DNA of 64,000 nucleotides from assembly GCF_000381265.1 (NCBI RefSeq), contig NZ_KB906271.1, positions 1 to 64,000 on the forward strand, given 5' to 3'. The position numbers were made by a program, and so were the translations under genes. The notes below the pieces were generated by a model. It did no database searches, was not told the DNA's origin, and saw only the letters and a list, made by a program, of their open reading frames with translations. Numbering within the stretch: the first letter of the stretch is position 1; every line of letters begins with the position of its first letter. Positions 45,134 to 54,150 of the stretch are shown here, in pieces. Origin of the DNA: Curvibacter lanceolatus ATCC 14669. Its GTDB lineage: Bacteria; Pseudomonadota; Gammaproteobacteria; Burkholderiales; Burkholderiaceae_C.

Positions 45134-45988
45134 TCAGGGCGCCTCGCGAGCCAGTGAGCTGGTGCGCCAGCGCGCCAGGTTGGCCTTGATGATCTCGTCG
45201 AGCACGCCGCTTTTTTTGAGCTGGAGCAGTTTGGCGTCGATGGCCTCGAGCTTGTCGGCGCAAGCCCCCTTGAGCGTGAGCGCGAGGTAGTTGGGGGTGT
45301 CGGCCAGGTAGGTGGAGGGGACCACGAAACTGGCCTCATCGCTGCGCTTGAGGAGATAGGCCATGCCCACAAAGTAGCCGGTCAGAAAGTAGTCAATGCG
45401 CCCGACCTTGAGCTTGTTGAAATTGCTTTCTGGCGTGTCGGCCTCCTCGATGTCGAGCGATGCCTTGGCAAAGTCGTCCACATCGGCACCGAAGCGGTTG
45501 CCGCGGGTGATGCCGCCGCGGTGACCGATCAGGTCTTGCCGGGCCTGAAAGGCGAAGGCGCGTTCGCGGGACTGGAAAACGGCCACCGGGTTGGACAAGG
45601 CCGCGGTCTTGGGAAACAGCAGGAACTGCTCGCGTTCGGGGGTTTTCTTGAGCGTGGCGACCATGTCGATTTCGCCGCGCTCGGCCAGCTTCATGATGCG
45701 GGTGAATGGCCCCTGGTAGCGGACTTCGTAGGGGATGTGCAGCTCATCGAGCACGCGCCTGGCAATGTCGACGCTGGCGCCTTGCATCTGGTGGCCGTCG
45801 TACCAGTGCAAGGGTGGGTAGGCCGGGTCGGCCCCGATGCGCAGGCGGGTGCAGGCCGCCTGGGCGGGTGCGAGCAAGACCGGGGCGGCCAGCAAGGCCA
45901 GCGCCAGCGCATGCAGCAGCATGCCCCTGCTGAAGAGGAGAAAGCCGTGCCGAGGGCCGGGTGCCGGCGGGGTCTGACTGTGCTCCAT
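45134..45988 (-). CDS. Periplasmic amino-acid-type binding protein (SBP_bac_3), copy 1
   Basis: 284 residues from ATG 45988. Signal peptide (LLHALALALLAAPVLLAPAQA) then ACTRLRIGADPAYPPLHWYD, VDIARRVLDELHIPYEVRYQ, ERGEIDMVATLKKTPEREQF, KVGRIDYFLTGYFVGMAYLL, and a C-terminal SGVLDEIIKANLARW. The fold is the bilobed polar amino-acid receptor. No ABC permease or ATPase is nearby. It follows another member of the family by 30 bases, and both diverge from a sensor kinase, so a sensory role is possible. Confidence 0.88.
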   Translation of the reverse strand: MEHSQTPPAPGPRHGFLLFSRGMLLHALALALLAAPVLLAPAQAACTRLRIGADPAYPPLHWYDGHQMQGASVDIARRVLDELHIPYEVRYQGPFTRIMKLAERGEIDMVATLKKTPEREQFLLFPKTAALSNPVAVFQSRERAFAFQARQDLIGHRGGITRGNRFGADVDDFAKASLDIEEADTPESNFNKLKVGRIDYFLTGYFVGMAYLLKRSDEASFVVPSTYLADTPNYLALTLKGACADKLEAIDAKLLQLKKSGVLDEIIKANLARWRTSSLAREAP

Positions 45989-46018
45989 GTGTGGTCTCCC
46001 TTGTCGAAGCAAGCCCCC

Positions 46019-46789
46019 TCAACGCATCTCGGCGTAGCGGTTGTAGATGCGCTCCAGGGACCCATTGCGCTTGAGCTTGAACAAGGCTGCGTCCAGCCTC
46101 TTGACCAGGGCAGGTTCCAGGTGCTTGCCGGCCCAGAAGTGGCTGGGCGTTTCGCCCATCACCCCTGGCACCAGGCCCAGTTCGGCGCTCATGTGCCCGG
46201 CCTTGATGTAGTAGACGCAGGTGAGTTCGTTGCCATAGTAGTAGCGCACCCGGCGCCGCACGATGTTGCGCAGCGCGACCACCGTGTCGGTCTCATCCAC
46301 CGCCACGCCATGCTCGCGCAGCTTGTCGGCATAGCTGGCCCCGGCCTGGGTGGCCACAAGGCCGCCGCTGCGGGCCAGCTCATCGAAGCCCTTGGGGCTG
46401 CTGGCATCGTCACGCAGGGCCACCAGGCGCTCGCGCACAGAGTACACCGGCGTGGCGAGGCGGTGCGCGATCTGGTGGCGCCTGGGGGTTTCGAGCAAGG
46501 CACAGAGCACATCGAGGCGGCCTTCGTCGAGGGATTTCTCGATGCGGCGCAGGGGGGTGGGGGTGGGGTCGATCTCGAAGCGGATTTCGGGGTCGACGCC
46601 TTCAATGGCGCGCAGGATATCGGGGCACAGCCCGCCGACCGAAGCCCCCCCTTTGCCGGGCGGGCCCACCAGGTATTTGGGGGCGGAGCCCTCTTGCACG
46701 GCCACACGCAGCAGGAAACCGGCGGCCAAGGCTTTGCCCATGCCACCGAGCATGAGCAGCAATGCCAAAGAAGAAGCGACAAGGTTCAT
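46019..46789 (-). CDS. Periplasmic amino-acid-type binding protein (SBP_bac_3), copy 2
   Basis: 256 residues from ATG 46789. Signal peptide (LALLLMLGGMGKALA), then VAVQEGSAPKYLVG, GGLCPDILRAIEGVDPEIRF, RIEKSLDEGRLDVLCALLET, and FKLKRNGSLERIYNRYAEMR at the C-terminus, the usual end of the family. Only weakly similar to copy 1, so not a recent duplication. Upstream gene of the two-gene unit; the shared promoter region 46790-47088 faces the histidine kinase. Confidence 0.87.
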   Translation of the reverse strand: MNLVASSLALLLMLGGMGKALAAGFLLRVAVQEGSAPKYLVGPPGKGGASVGGLCPDILRAIEGVDPEIRFEIDPTPTPLRRIEKSLDEGRLDVLCALLETPRRHQIAHRLATPVYSVRERLVALRDDASSPKGFDELARSGGLVATQAGASYADKLREHGVAVDETDTVVALRNIVRRRVRYYYGNELTCVYYIKAGHMSAELGLVPGVMGETPSHFWAGKHLEPALVKRLDAALFKLKRNGSLERIYNRYAEMR

Positions 46790-47088
46790 GGCTGGATCGG
46801 GTGTTGCTGACTGGCTGACAGGATCTGCAAGAGCCCCTACCGTGGAACACGGCATCCGATGGCCTTGCCATTCAACGCCGCGGCGCCCCATTTGACAAGC
46901 AGGGGCAAACGCCAAGGCCGGCCTGTTTGATCAAAATCATCCCGACGCAGGCAGCCCCTGGCAACACCGATTGACCGCACTGGGCCGGGGGGCAACAATT
47001 TGCCGATGTCTCCACCACAGGCTCTGGTACCGGATACGCACCGACTGGTGCGGACGCGTCTGCGCACGCCGATCCGGCCATCGTCGCC
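46790..47088. other. Divergent promoter region between binding proteins and histidine kinase
   Basis: 299 bases without a gene, between the start of the 46789 gene (minus) and the kinase (plus). Presumably holds both promoters; I cannot mark specific boxes. Confidence 0.45.
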
Positions 47089-48669
47089 ATGACCGTACGC
47101 CAAACACTGGATCCGGCCCAGGCCCCTGCCGCCGCGCCCCGCAAAAGCCTGCGTCGGCCCCTGTTCGTGGTGTTGTTGTTGGCCCTGCTGATCCCAGCGG
47201 CTGCGGCCACCTTGATCCTGCTGAGCCTGAACCTGCAAAAGGCGGTCGAGGTGAATGCCCGGGCCCGGGCCGAGCAGTTTGCCGATCTGCTCAAGGCCGG
47301 CCTGGTGCTGCCTTTGTGGAACGTGGCCATCGACACGGGCTGGCCTCTGGTGAGGGCGGTGGTGGCCGACCCCTCGATCGTGTCGGTCGAGGTGCGCGAT
47401 GCCGATGGCGAGCTTTTGCTGTCGTTCCAGCACCCCAACCCGGCCAAAGGCAGCCGCATCGAGGTCAACCGCACGATCGACAAGGACGGTGAACGCCTGG
47501 GAGAGGTCAGCCTGTCGTATGCCACGACCTCGGCCCAGGAGGAGGCCTGGAACTCGGCCTGGGTGCTGGCCGGGGTGGTGGGCTGCCAGTTGGTGGCCTC
47601 GTCGCTGCTGATCGGGCTGTGGCTGCACCGGCGGGTGTTGCGCCCGCTGTCGCGCCTGGGCAGCAGTGCAGCAGGGATTTCGGCCGGTGACCTGCAGACC
47701 GCCTTGCCGGTGCTGCGCCCTGACGAATTCGGGGGGTTGGCCCAGCAGCTCGATTTCATGCGGGCCTCGCTGGCCCATTCGGTCGAGAAACTGGAAGAAC
47801 GGGTCAACACCCGCACCGCAGAAGTGCGCCAGGCCCATGCTGAATTGCAAGGGGCCATGGACCACCTGCGCCAAACGCAAGAGCGGCTGATCCAGACCGA
47901 GAAGCTGGCCTCGCTGGGGGCCCTGGTGGCCGGGGTGGCCCACGAGCTCAACACCCCGATCGGCAACGGCGTGCTGGTGCTGAGCACCATGGCCGACCAG
48001 AGCCGCGCATTCAAGGGCACGCTGGCCAAGGGCCTGACACGCGCCCAGCTGGATCAGTTTGTGGGCCATCTGGACGAAGGCATCGGCATCGCCCTGGGCA
48101 GCCTGAACCGTGCGGCCGAACTGGTGCAGGATTTCAAGCAGATGGCGGTGGATCAGACCAGCCTGCGCCGGCGCAGCTTTGATCTGAAAGAGCTGGTCAG
48201 CGAGACGCTGACCACGATCTCGGTGGTGCACAAACATGGCCCGTCCCGCTACGCCATCGACATACCGGACGGCATCCGCATGGAGAGCCACCCCGGCGCC
48301 ATCAGCCAGATCGTGGGCAATTTGTACGAGAACGCCCTGATCCATGCCTTTGGCGAGCGCGGCGGCCTGCTGACCCTGTGGGCCCGGCAGGAAGGCACCG
48401 AGGTGTTGCTCAAGGTGCGCGACGATGGCGCCGGTGTGGCGCCGGAGAACCTGGCCCGGATCTTTGACCCCTTCTTCACCACACGCCTGGGCCAGGGCGG
48501 CTCCGGGCTGGGCCTGAGCATCGTCTTTGGACTGGTTTCAGGCCTGCTGGGCGGCCAGGTGGAGGTGAGTTCAACCTTGGGTGAAGGCACCTGCTTCAGC
48601 TTTCGACTGCCCCTGACGGCCCCCCCGCGGGCCGATGGCGAGCCCGACGCCCCGCCCAGCCAACAATGA
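47089..48669 (+). CDS. Membrane sensor histidine kinase (orphan)
   Basis: 526 residues. First helix about 24-46, periplasmic region about 47-155 with a small PAS/Cache-like fold (AVVADPSIVSVEVRDADGEL), second helix about 163-183, HAMP to about 238, a coiled coil (EKLEERVNTRTAEVRQAHAE), then HisKA with His285 in VAGVAHELNTPIGN, N-box NLYENALIHA, G1 DDGAGVAPENLARIFDPFF and G2 GGSGLGLSIVFG. No response regulator gene is adjacent. It resembles GAF/HAMP kinases paired with periplasmic binding proteins; the divergent binding-protein genes may provide its ligand partner. Confidence 0.9.
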   Translation: MTVRQTLDPAQAPAAAPRKSLRRPLFVVLLLALLIPAAAATLILLSLNLQKAVEVNARARAEQFADLLKAGLVLPLWNVAIDTGWPLVRAVVADPSIVSVEVRDADGELLLSFQHPNPAKGSRIEVNRTIDKDGERLGEVSLSYATTSAQEEAWNSAWVLAGVVGCQLVASSLLIGLWLHRRVLRPLSRLGSSAAGISAGDLQTALPVLRPDEFGGLAQQLDFMRASLAHSVEKLEERVNTRTAEVRQAHAELQGAMDHLRQTQERLIQTEKLASLGALVAGVAHELNTPIGNGVLVLSTMADQSRAFKGTLAKGLTRAQLDQFVGHLDEGIGIALGSLNRAAELVQDFKQMAVDQTSLRRRSFDLKELVSETLTTISVVHKHGPSRYAIDIPDGIRMESHPGAISQIVGNLYENALIHAFGERGGLLTLWARQEGTEVLLKVRDDGAGVAPENLARIFDPFFTTRLGQGGSGLGLSIVFGLVSGLLGGQVEVSSTLGEGTCFSFRLPLTAPPRADGEPDAPPSQQ

Positions 48670-48743
48670 GTGGGCCCCAGCCGGGGCGCTTGACTCAATT
48701 TGTTGCTTTTGGCAACATGATCAAGCCCTAAGCATCACCCATC

Positions 48744-49688
48744 ATGAGCACCCTCCCCAACATCCTTCCCGACCGCATCGTGGCCGTGCGTCAGTTCAAC
48801 CGCTTTCACACCCGTCTGGTGGGGGCCTTGGGTGACCGGGTGCTGCACTCGGACTACAGCCTGCCGCAGTTGCGCCTGCTGTACGAAATGGCCCACGCGC
48901 CGGCGCAGGCGCCGGCCTCGGCCGCGCAACTGGGGCGCGACCTGGGCATGGACCCGGGCTACCTGAGCCGACTCATCAACAGTCTGGAAGAACGCGGGCT
49001 GGTGCAGCGGGAGGCGTCGCCCGACCACGGCAAACGCCTGGCCTTGCGCCTGACCGACGAGGGCCGCCGCGTGTTTGCCGAGCTGGAAGCGGCCTCGGGC
49101 GCCGAGGTGGCCGCCCTGCTGCGGCCCCTGAGCGAGGCCGATCAGACTCGCCTGGTGGGCGCCATGGCCCAGGTGCGGCGCCTGCTGGGCGACGTGAATG
49201 CGGCCCCCAAGGCCTTCATCCTGCGCGACCCGCGCCCGGGCGACCTGGGCGTCGTGATCCAGAAGCAGGCCGAGCTGTACGCGCACGAATATGGCTGGGA
49301 CTGGACCTTTGAGGGCCTGCTGGCCGAGATCGTGGGACAGTACGTGAAGACCTTCGATGCCACCCGCGAGCGCTGCTGGATTGCCGAGAGCGAGGGCGAA
49401 GTGGTGGGCTCGGTGTTCGTGGTCAAGCAAGACGATGACACCGCCAAGCTGCGCATGCTGTACGTGGATGCCAGCGCTCGCGGCCTGGGCCTGGGCCGCA
49501 GACTGGTGGATGAATGCCTGCGCTTTGCGCGAGCGCAGGGTTACCGGCGCATGGTGCTGTGGACCAACGACATCCTGGTGTCAGCCCGCCGCATCTACCA
49601 GGCCGCCGGCTTTGAGTTGATCGAAGAGGAAAAGCACCACAGCTTTGGCAAAGACCTGGTGGGCCAGGTGTGGGCGCGCGATCTTTGA
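48744..49688 (+). CDS. MarR regulator fused to GNAT acetyltransferase
   Basis: 314 residues. Residues 1-150 are a winged helix of the MarR family (QLRLLYEMAH, AAQLGRDLGMDPGYLSRLIN, LEERGLVQREASPDHGKRLA). Residues 160-314 are a GNAT domain with VGSVFVVKQDDDTAKLRMLY, ASARGLGLGRRLVDECLRFA (acetyl-CoA loop) and ARRIYQAAGFELIEEE. The fusion is common in proteobacteria, but the substrate and regulon are unknown. Stop is shared in a TGATCA palindrome with the convergent nsrR stop, leaving no room for a terminator between them. Confidence 0.92.
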   Translation: MSTLPNILPDRIVAVRQFNRFHTRLVGALGDRVLHSDYSLPQLRLLYEMAHAPAQAPASAAQLGRDLGMDPGYLSRLINSLEERGLVQREASPDHGKRLALRLTDEGRRVFAELEAASGAEVAALLRPLSEADQTRLVGAMAQVRRLLGDVNAAPKAFILRDPRPGDLGVVIQKQAELYAHEYGWDWTFEGLLAEIVGQYVKTFDATRERCWIAESEGEVVGSVFVVKQDDDTAKLRMLYVDASARGLGLGRRLVDECLRFARAQGYRRMVLWTNDILVSARRIYQAAGFELIEEEKHHSFGKDLVGQVWARDL

Positions 49689-50138
49689 TCAGGCCGCGGC
49701 CGGCACCGAGCGCGCCACCAGGCGCACGATGGCCTCACCGGTGGGTGCGGCCACCATGTCAGCCAGGGTGTATTGATTGAGGCTGGCAAAGAAAGCCTGC
49801 TGGGCCTGGTCGAGCATGCCCTTGAGCAGACAGCGCCCAGCCAGGGCGCAGGGGGGGTCGGCGCAATCGATCATCTGGGTGACGCCTTCGAGGCTCTGGA
49901 TCACCTCACCCAGGCGGTATTCGTGCAATGGCCGGGCCAGGGCCAGCCCGCCCCCCTTGCCCCGGGTGGTGGCCAGCCATTGGTTCTGGCCCATGAAGTG
50001 CACCACCTTGACCAGGTGGTGGCGTGACACCTCGAACTGCTGGGCGATTTCTGTGATGGTGGCAGGGGTGTCGCGCTTCTGATGGGTGAGGTACATCAGA
50101 ACGCGCAGGCCCAGGTCGGTGAAGTGCGTGAGCTGCAT
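49689..50138 (-). CDS. nsrR: Rrf2-family nitric-oxide-sensing repressor NsrR
   Basis: 149 residues. Winged helix MQLTHFTDLGLRVLMYLTHQ and ITEIAQQFEVSRHHLVKVVH, then the GGGLALARP turn. Cys92, Cys97 and Cys103 (DCADPPCALAGRC) have the spacing of the NsrR iron-sulfur ligands. NsrR represses hmp and loses DNA binding when nitric oxide attacks its cluster. It lies 39 bases downstream of hmp in the same orientation, so it is probably autoregulated through the hmp promoter. Confidence 0.92.
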   Translation of the reverse strand: MQLTHFTDLGLRVLMYLTHQKRDTPATITEIAQQFEVSRHHLVKVVHFMGQNQWLATTRGKGGGLALARPLHEYRLGEVIQSLEGVTQMIDCADPPCALAGRCLLKGMLDQAQQAFFASLNQYTLADMVAAPTGEAIVRLVARSVPAAA

Positions 50139-50177
50139 GGTGGCACGTGGTAAGAGGGCCCAGGCAGCATAACGCGT

Positions 50178-51401
50178 TCAGACACCCCCGGTGCCAAAGG
50201 CCTCGGCATGGATGTGGGCTGCCGGCACACCCGCCGCCTGCAAGGCCTGGCGCTGCGCCTGCATGAAGCCGCGCGGGCCGCACAGGTAGTACTGCGAGCC
50301 GGCGCCCAAGGCACTGACCTGCTCGACCGACAGCTCGATGCGGCCGGCCTGGTCGTAATGCTGGCCGAGCTGGTCTTGCGCACGTGGGTGCTCGTAGTGG
50401 ATGCGCGCCTTCAGGGCACGGTGCCGAGCGGCCAGCTCGCGCACCCGGGCGCCGAAGGCATGGGCACCCCCGTGGCGCGCCGCGTGCAGAAAGTGCACGG
50501 TGCGCTGCGGGGCGCGCTGCACCAGGTGCTCCAGCATCGCCATCATGGGGGTGATGCCGACGCCGGCGCTGATGAGTACCGCAGGCGCCTGGGCCTGATC
50601 ATCGAGCACAAAGTCGCCCATGGGTGGGGCCACGTCGATCAGGTCGCCCTGCTGGATCTGGGTGTGCAGCACGTTCGACACCATGCCGGCAGGCGTGGCC
50701 GCCTCGCCGCCCTGCCCGGCTTCGCGCTTGACCGAGATGCGCAGGGCCTGCTCGCCCGGCGCGGCCGACAGGCTGTACTGGCGCGGCTGGTGCAGGCCCA
50801 GCTCGGGCACGGGCACGCGCACGCTCACATACTGGCCCGGCACAAAGCCGGGCACCGGGCCGCCATCGGCGGGCACCAGGTAGAACGAGGTGATCTCTTC
50901 GCTCTCGGCCACCTTGCGCTGCACGCGAAAGCCGCGCCAGCCCGTCCAGCCGCCGGGCTGGGTGGCGGCGGCCTGGTACAGGCCCTCTTCCATGCCGATC
51001 AGCAGCTCGGCCAGTTGCCCGTAGGCGGCGGCCCAGGCGGCAATCAGTTCGTCGGTGGCGGCCTCGGCGCCCAGCACCTCGCGGATCGAGGCCAGCAAGT
51101 GTTTGCCGACGATGGCGTAGTGCTCGCGGCGGATGCCCAGGCTCACATGCTTGTGCGCGATCAGCTGCAGCACCGGGGCCAGCACCCCCGGGTTGTCGAT
51201 GTGCTCGGCATAGGCCGCCACCGCCATGGCCAGGGCCTGCTGCTGGGCGCCCGAGCGCTGGTGGCCCTGGTTGAAGATGGCTTTGAGTTCGGGGTTGTGC
51301 TCGAACATGCGGGCGTAAAAGTGGCGGGTCAGCGCCACGCCATGCTCCTTGAGCACGGGGGCGGTGGCTTTGACGAGGGTGCGGGTCTGGGTGTCGAGCA
51401 T
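50178..51401 (-). CDS. hmp: Flavohemoprotein (nitric oxide dioxygenase)
   Basis: 407 residues from ATG 51401. Globin domain 1-140: TAPVLKEHGVALTRHFYARM (Tyr29 of the distal pocket), GAQQQALAMAV (Gln), and proximal His in IAHKHVSLGI. FAD domain with RQYSLSAAP; NAD domain with ISAGVGITPMMAMLEHL and YYLCGPRGFM near the C-terminus. It converts nitric oxide to nitrate. Upstream, at 51417-51440, there is a candidate NsrR operator. Divergent from the P450 gene across 160 bases. Confidence 0.97.
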   Translation of the reverse strand: MLDTQTRTLVKATAPVLKEHGVALTRHFYARMFEHNPELKAIFNQGHQRSGAQQQALAMAVAAYAEHIDNPGVLAPVLQLIAHKHVSLGIRREHYAIVGKHLLASIREVLGAEAATDELIAAWAAAYGQLAELLIGMEEGLYQAAATQPGGWTGWRGFRVQRKVAESEEITSFYLVPADGGPVPGFVPGQYVSVRVPVPELGLHQPRQYSLSAAPGEQALRISVKREAGQGGEAATPAGMVSNVLHTQIQQGDLIDVAPPMGDFVLDDQAQAPAVLISAGVGITPMMAMLEHLVQRAPQRTVHFLHAARHGGAHAFGARVRELAARHRALKARIHYEHPRAQDQLGQHYDQAGRIELSVEQVSALGAGSQYYLCGPRGFMQAQRQALQAAGVPAAHIHAEAFGTGGV

Positions 51402-51416
51402 GAAGGCTTCCTTTTA

Positions 51417-51440
51417 AAGATGCATTTATATTACATTTTA
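51417..51440 (-). promoter_or_regulatory. Candidate NsrR operator upstream of hmp
   Basis: AAGATGCATTT at 51417-51427, 16 bases before the hmp start, matches a canonical NsrR half-site closely (AAGATGCNTTT). The second half-site (around TTACATTTTA, 51431-51440) is poor. Position and the adjacent nsrR gene make regulation plausible. Confidence 0.6.
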
Positions 51441-51512
51441 AAAATCACCGGTTCCAACAAGACCCCAGCATCGCTACGGGCACTGCTCTCTCAGGGTTTC
51501 CACGCCTCATTG

Positions 51513-51540
51513 ATTACGCATTGCGGACTATATTTACGCT
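51513..51540 (+). promoter_or_regulatory. Operator-like element upstream of the P450 gene (site A)
   Basis: ATTACGCATTGCG at 51513-51525 followed by TTACGC at 51534-51539, with TATATT between them (51529-51534). The same arrangement occurs at 55695-55721 (site B). TTACGC repeats are 20 bases apart, about two helical turns, and CGCATTGCG is a short palindrome. It lies 22 bases before the P450 start and overlaps a likely -10 box. Inferred target of the IclR protein encoded at 54790-55596. Confidence 0.6.
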
Positions 51541-51561
51541 ATTCAAAACACCCACGGCGCC

Positions 51562-53913
51562 ATGACCACCCCCCAAGACACTGCGGCCCCTGCCGCCCGC
51601 TGCCCCATCGACCACGCCGCGCTGCTGGGCCAGCGCTCGCCCACCCCGTGCCCGGTGAGCCCTGGAGCAGCCGCCTTCGACCCCTTTTCTGACGGCTACC
51701 AGCAAGATCCGCCCGAGTACCTGCGCTGGGCGCGCGAGCAGGAGCCGGTGTTCTTCAGCCCGCAGCTGGGCTACTGGGTGGTGACGCGCTATGACGACAT
51801 CAAAGCGGTGTTCCGCGACAACCTGACCTTCAGCCCCTCGATCGCGCTGGAGAAGATCACCCCCACCGGTGACGAGGCCAACGCCGTGCTGGCCCAGTAC
51901 GGCTACGCCATGAACCGCACCCTGGTGAACGAAGACGAACCCGCCCACATGGCACGCCGCCGCGTGCTGATGGAGCCCTTCACGCCCGAGGCCCTGAAGC
52001 ACCACGAGCCCCTGGTGCGGCGGGTGACGCGTGAATACATCGACCGCTTCATCAACGATGGCCGTGCCGACCTGGTCGATCAGATGCTGTGGGAGGTGCC
52101 GCTGACCATCGCCCTGCACTTTCTGGGTGTGCCCGAAGAGGACATGGACCAGCTGCGCCAGTTCTCCATTGCCCACACGGTGAACACCTGGGGCCGCCCG
52201 CGGCCTGAAGAGCAGGTGAAGGTGGCGCATGCGGTGGGCAACTTCTGGCAGTTGGCCGGCAAGATCCTGGACAAGATGCGGCAAGACCCCAGCGGCCCGG
52301 GCTGGATGAAATACGGCATCCGCAAGCAGGCCGAGTACCCCGACGTGGTGACCGACTCGTACCTGCACTCGATGATGATGGCGGGCATCGTGGCGGCCCA
52401 CGAGACCACGGCCAACGCCACGGCCAACGCGCTGAAGCTGCTGCTGCAGCACCCCAGCGCCTGGCGCGAGCTGTGCGAAGACCGCAGCCTGATCCCCAGC
52501 GCGGTGGAAGAATGCCTGCGCCACAACGGCTCGGTGGCTGCCTGGCGGCGCCTGGCCACGCGGGACGTTCAGGTGGGTGGCATCGACATCCCGGCGGGCA
52601 GCAAGCTGCTGATCGTGATGGCCTCGGCCAACCACGACGAACGCCGCTTTGCCGATGCTGACCTGTTCGACATCCGGCGCGACGACGCCAGCGAACACCT
52701 GACCTTTGGCTATGGCGCCCACCAGTGCATGGGCAAGAACCTGGCCCGCATGGAGCTGCAGATCTTCATCGACGAATTTGCCCGCCGCCTGCCCCACATG
52801 CGTCTGGCCGAGCAGCGCTTCAGCTATGTGGCCAACACCTCGTTCCGCGGCCCCGAGCACCTGTGGGTGGAATGGGACCCGGCCGCCAACCCCGAACACC
52901 ACCGCCCCGAAGTGCACGAGGTCTTGCAGCCGGTGCGCATCGGTGAGCCCTCGCGCCACGCCATTGCGCGGCCGGTGCAGGTGGAGAGCATCACCCCCCT
53001 GAGCGCCGACACGCTGCGCCTGCGCCTGCGCTCGGTCGATGGCCAGCCCCTGCCGCGCTGGACGCCCGGCGCCCACATCGACGTGGCGTGCGGCAGCACC
53101 GGCCTGTCACGCCAGTACTCGCTGTGCGGCGACCCGGCCGAGGCCGCGGTGTACGAAATCGCGGTGCTGCGCGACCCGGCCAGCCGCGGCGGCTCGGCCT
53201 GGCTGCACGAGCAACTGCGCGTGGGCGAGCGTCTGAAGATCCGCGGCCCGCGCAACCACTTCCGTTTTGACGAAGGCGCCCAGCGCGTGATCCTGCTGGC
53301 CGGGGGCATCGGCATCACCCCGATCCGCGCCATGGCCCGGCGCGCCTCAGCACTCGGCATGGACTATCAGGTGCACTACTGCGGGCGTTCACGCCAGCAC
53401 ATGGCCTACCTGGCCGAGATGCAGGCCGAGCATGGCCAGCGATTGCAGGTGCACGCCAGCGACGAAGGCCAGCGCCTGGACCTGAGCGCCTTGCTGCGCA
53501 GCCCCACCCCCGGCACGCAGCTGTATGCCTGCGGCCCCGAGCGCCTGCTGCAGGCCTTGGCCGAGGCCGGTGCGCACTGGCCCGAAGACAGCCTGCACAC
53601 CGAGCACTTCCACGCCCAGGCCACCCAGCTGGACCCGAGCCGCGAACACGCCTTCGAAGTGGTGCTGAAAGATTCGGGCCTGACCCTGCCGGTGCCCGCC
53701 GACCAGACCGTGTTGTCGGTGTTGCGCGCCGCCAACATCGACGTGCAAAGCGACTGTGGCGAAGGCCTGTGTGGCTCGTGCGAGGTGCGGGTGCTGGGTG
53801 GCCAGATCGACCACCGCGACGTGGTGCTGACCCGCAGCGAGCGCGAAGCCCAAGACCGCATGATGGTGTGCTGCTCGCGCGCCTGCGGCGGGCAGCTGGT
53901 GCTTGAACTCTGA
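51562..53913 (+). CDS. Self-sufficient cytochrome P450 (CYP116B type, fused reductase and ferredoxin)
   Basis: 783 residues. P450 domain 1-440: AGIVAAHETT (oxygen-activation helix, 275-283), EECLR (ExxR, 317-320), and FGYGAHQCMGKN with haem Cys389. Reductase domain about 470-690: RQYSLCG for FMN, LLAGGIGITPIRAMARR for NADPH. C-terminal 2Fe-2S ferredoxin: Cys732, Cys737, Cys740 (CGEGLCGSC) and Cys770. This is the CYP116B/PFOR layout of enzymes such as P450RhF. It hydroxylates or dealkylates small molecules, often aromatics or xenobiotics, without partner proteins; substrate unknown. Followed by a strong terminator. Confidence 0.96.
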   Translation: MTTPQDTAAPAARCPIDHAALLGQRSPTPCPVSPGAAAFDPFSDGYQQDPPEYLRWAREQEPVFFSPQLGYWVVTRYDDIKAVFRDNLTFSPSIALEKITPTGDEANAVLAQYGYAMNRTLVNEDEPAHMARRRVLMEPFTPEALKHHEPLVRRVTREYIDRFINDGRADLVDQMLWEVPLTIALHFLGVPEEDMDQLRQFSIAHTVNTWGRPRPEEQVKVAHAVGNFWQLAGKILDKMRQDPSGPGWMKYGIRKQAEYPDVVTDSYLHSMMMAGIVAAHETTANATANALKLLLQHPSAWRELCEDRSLIPSAVEECLRHNGSVAAWRRLATRDVQVGGIDIPAGSKLLIVMASANHDERRFADADLFDIRRDDASEHLTFGYGAHQCMGKNLARMELQIFIDEFARRLPHMRLAEQRFSYVANTSFRGPEHLWVEWDPAANPEHHRPEVHEVLQPVRIGEPSRHAIARPVQVESITPLSADTLRLRLRSVDGQPLPRWTPGAHIDVACGSTGLSRQYSLCGDPAEAAVYEIAVLRDPASRGGSAWLHEQLRVGERLKIRGPRNHFRFDEGAQRVILLAGGIGITPIRAMARRASALGMDYQVHYCGRSRQHMAYLAEMQAEHGQRLQVHASDEGQRLDLSALLRSPTPGTQLYACGPERLLQALAEAGAHWPEDSLHTEHFHAQATQLDPSREHAFEVVLKDSGLTLPVPADQTVLSVLRAANIDVQSDCGEGLCGSCEVRVLGGQIDHRDVVLTRSEREAQDRMMVCCSRACGGQLVLEL

Positions 53914-53940
53914 CGATCCGAGCCGCCACCGCCCTTCCCC

Positions 53941-53967
53941 AAGGCCCTTCGTTGAAGGGCCTTTTTG
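53941..53967 (+). terminator. Rho-independent terminator after the P450 gene
   Basis: Perfect ten-base stem AAGGCCCTTC / GAAGGGCCTT (53941-53950, 53954-53963) with a three-base loop, followed by TTT. Confidence 0.95.
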
Positions 53968-54150
53968 CTTTCAACGCTTTATCAACGCTTGATCCGAACA
54001 ATGGCGTGGTGCTCAGGGAGAAAAGTGCTGCCGGCGGCCCCGATGGAGGGCCGCCGGTGGGTGCTGGACGCTGGGCGAATGAACCGGGCGCCAGGACATC
54101 CGTCCCGGGCCTGTCCTTGCAATTGCCGAGTGCCTGAAGGAAAGCTCAAC

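Noticed and set aside
46837-48345. Long minus-strand open frame (502 codons) opposite the histidine kinase
   Set aside because: Low-complexity His/Gln/Arg-rich translation and complete overlap with a gene that has all kinase motifs.
48660-49691. Terminator between the MarR-GNAT and nsrR genes
   Set aside because: Their stop codons abut within TGATCA; no hairpin or T-run is there.
51514-53076. Minus-strand open frame (520 codons) opposite the P450
   Set aside because: Antisense to conserved P450 motifs; no recognisable fold.
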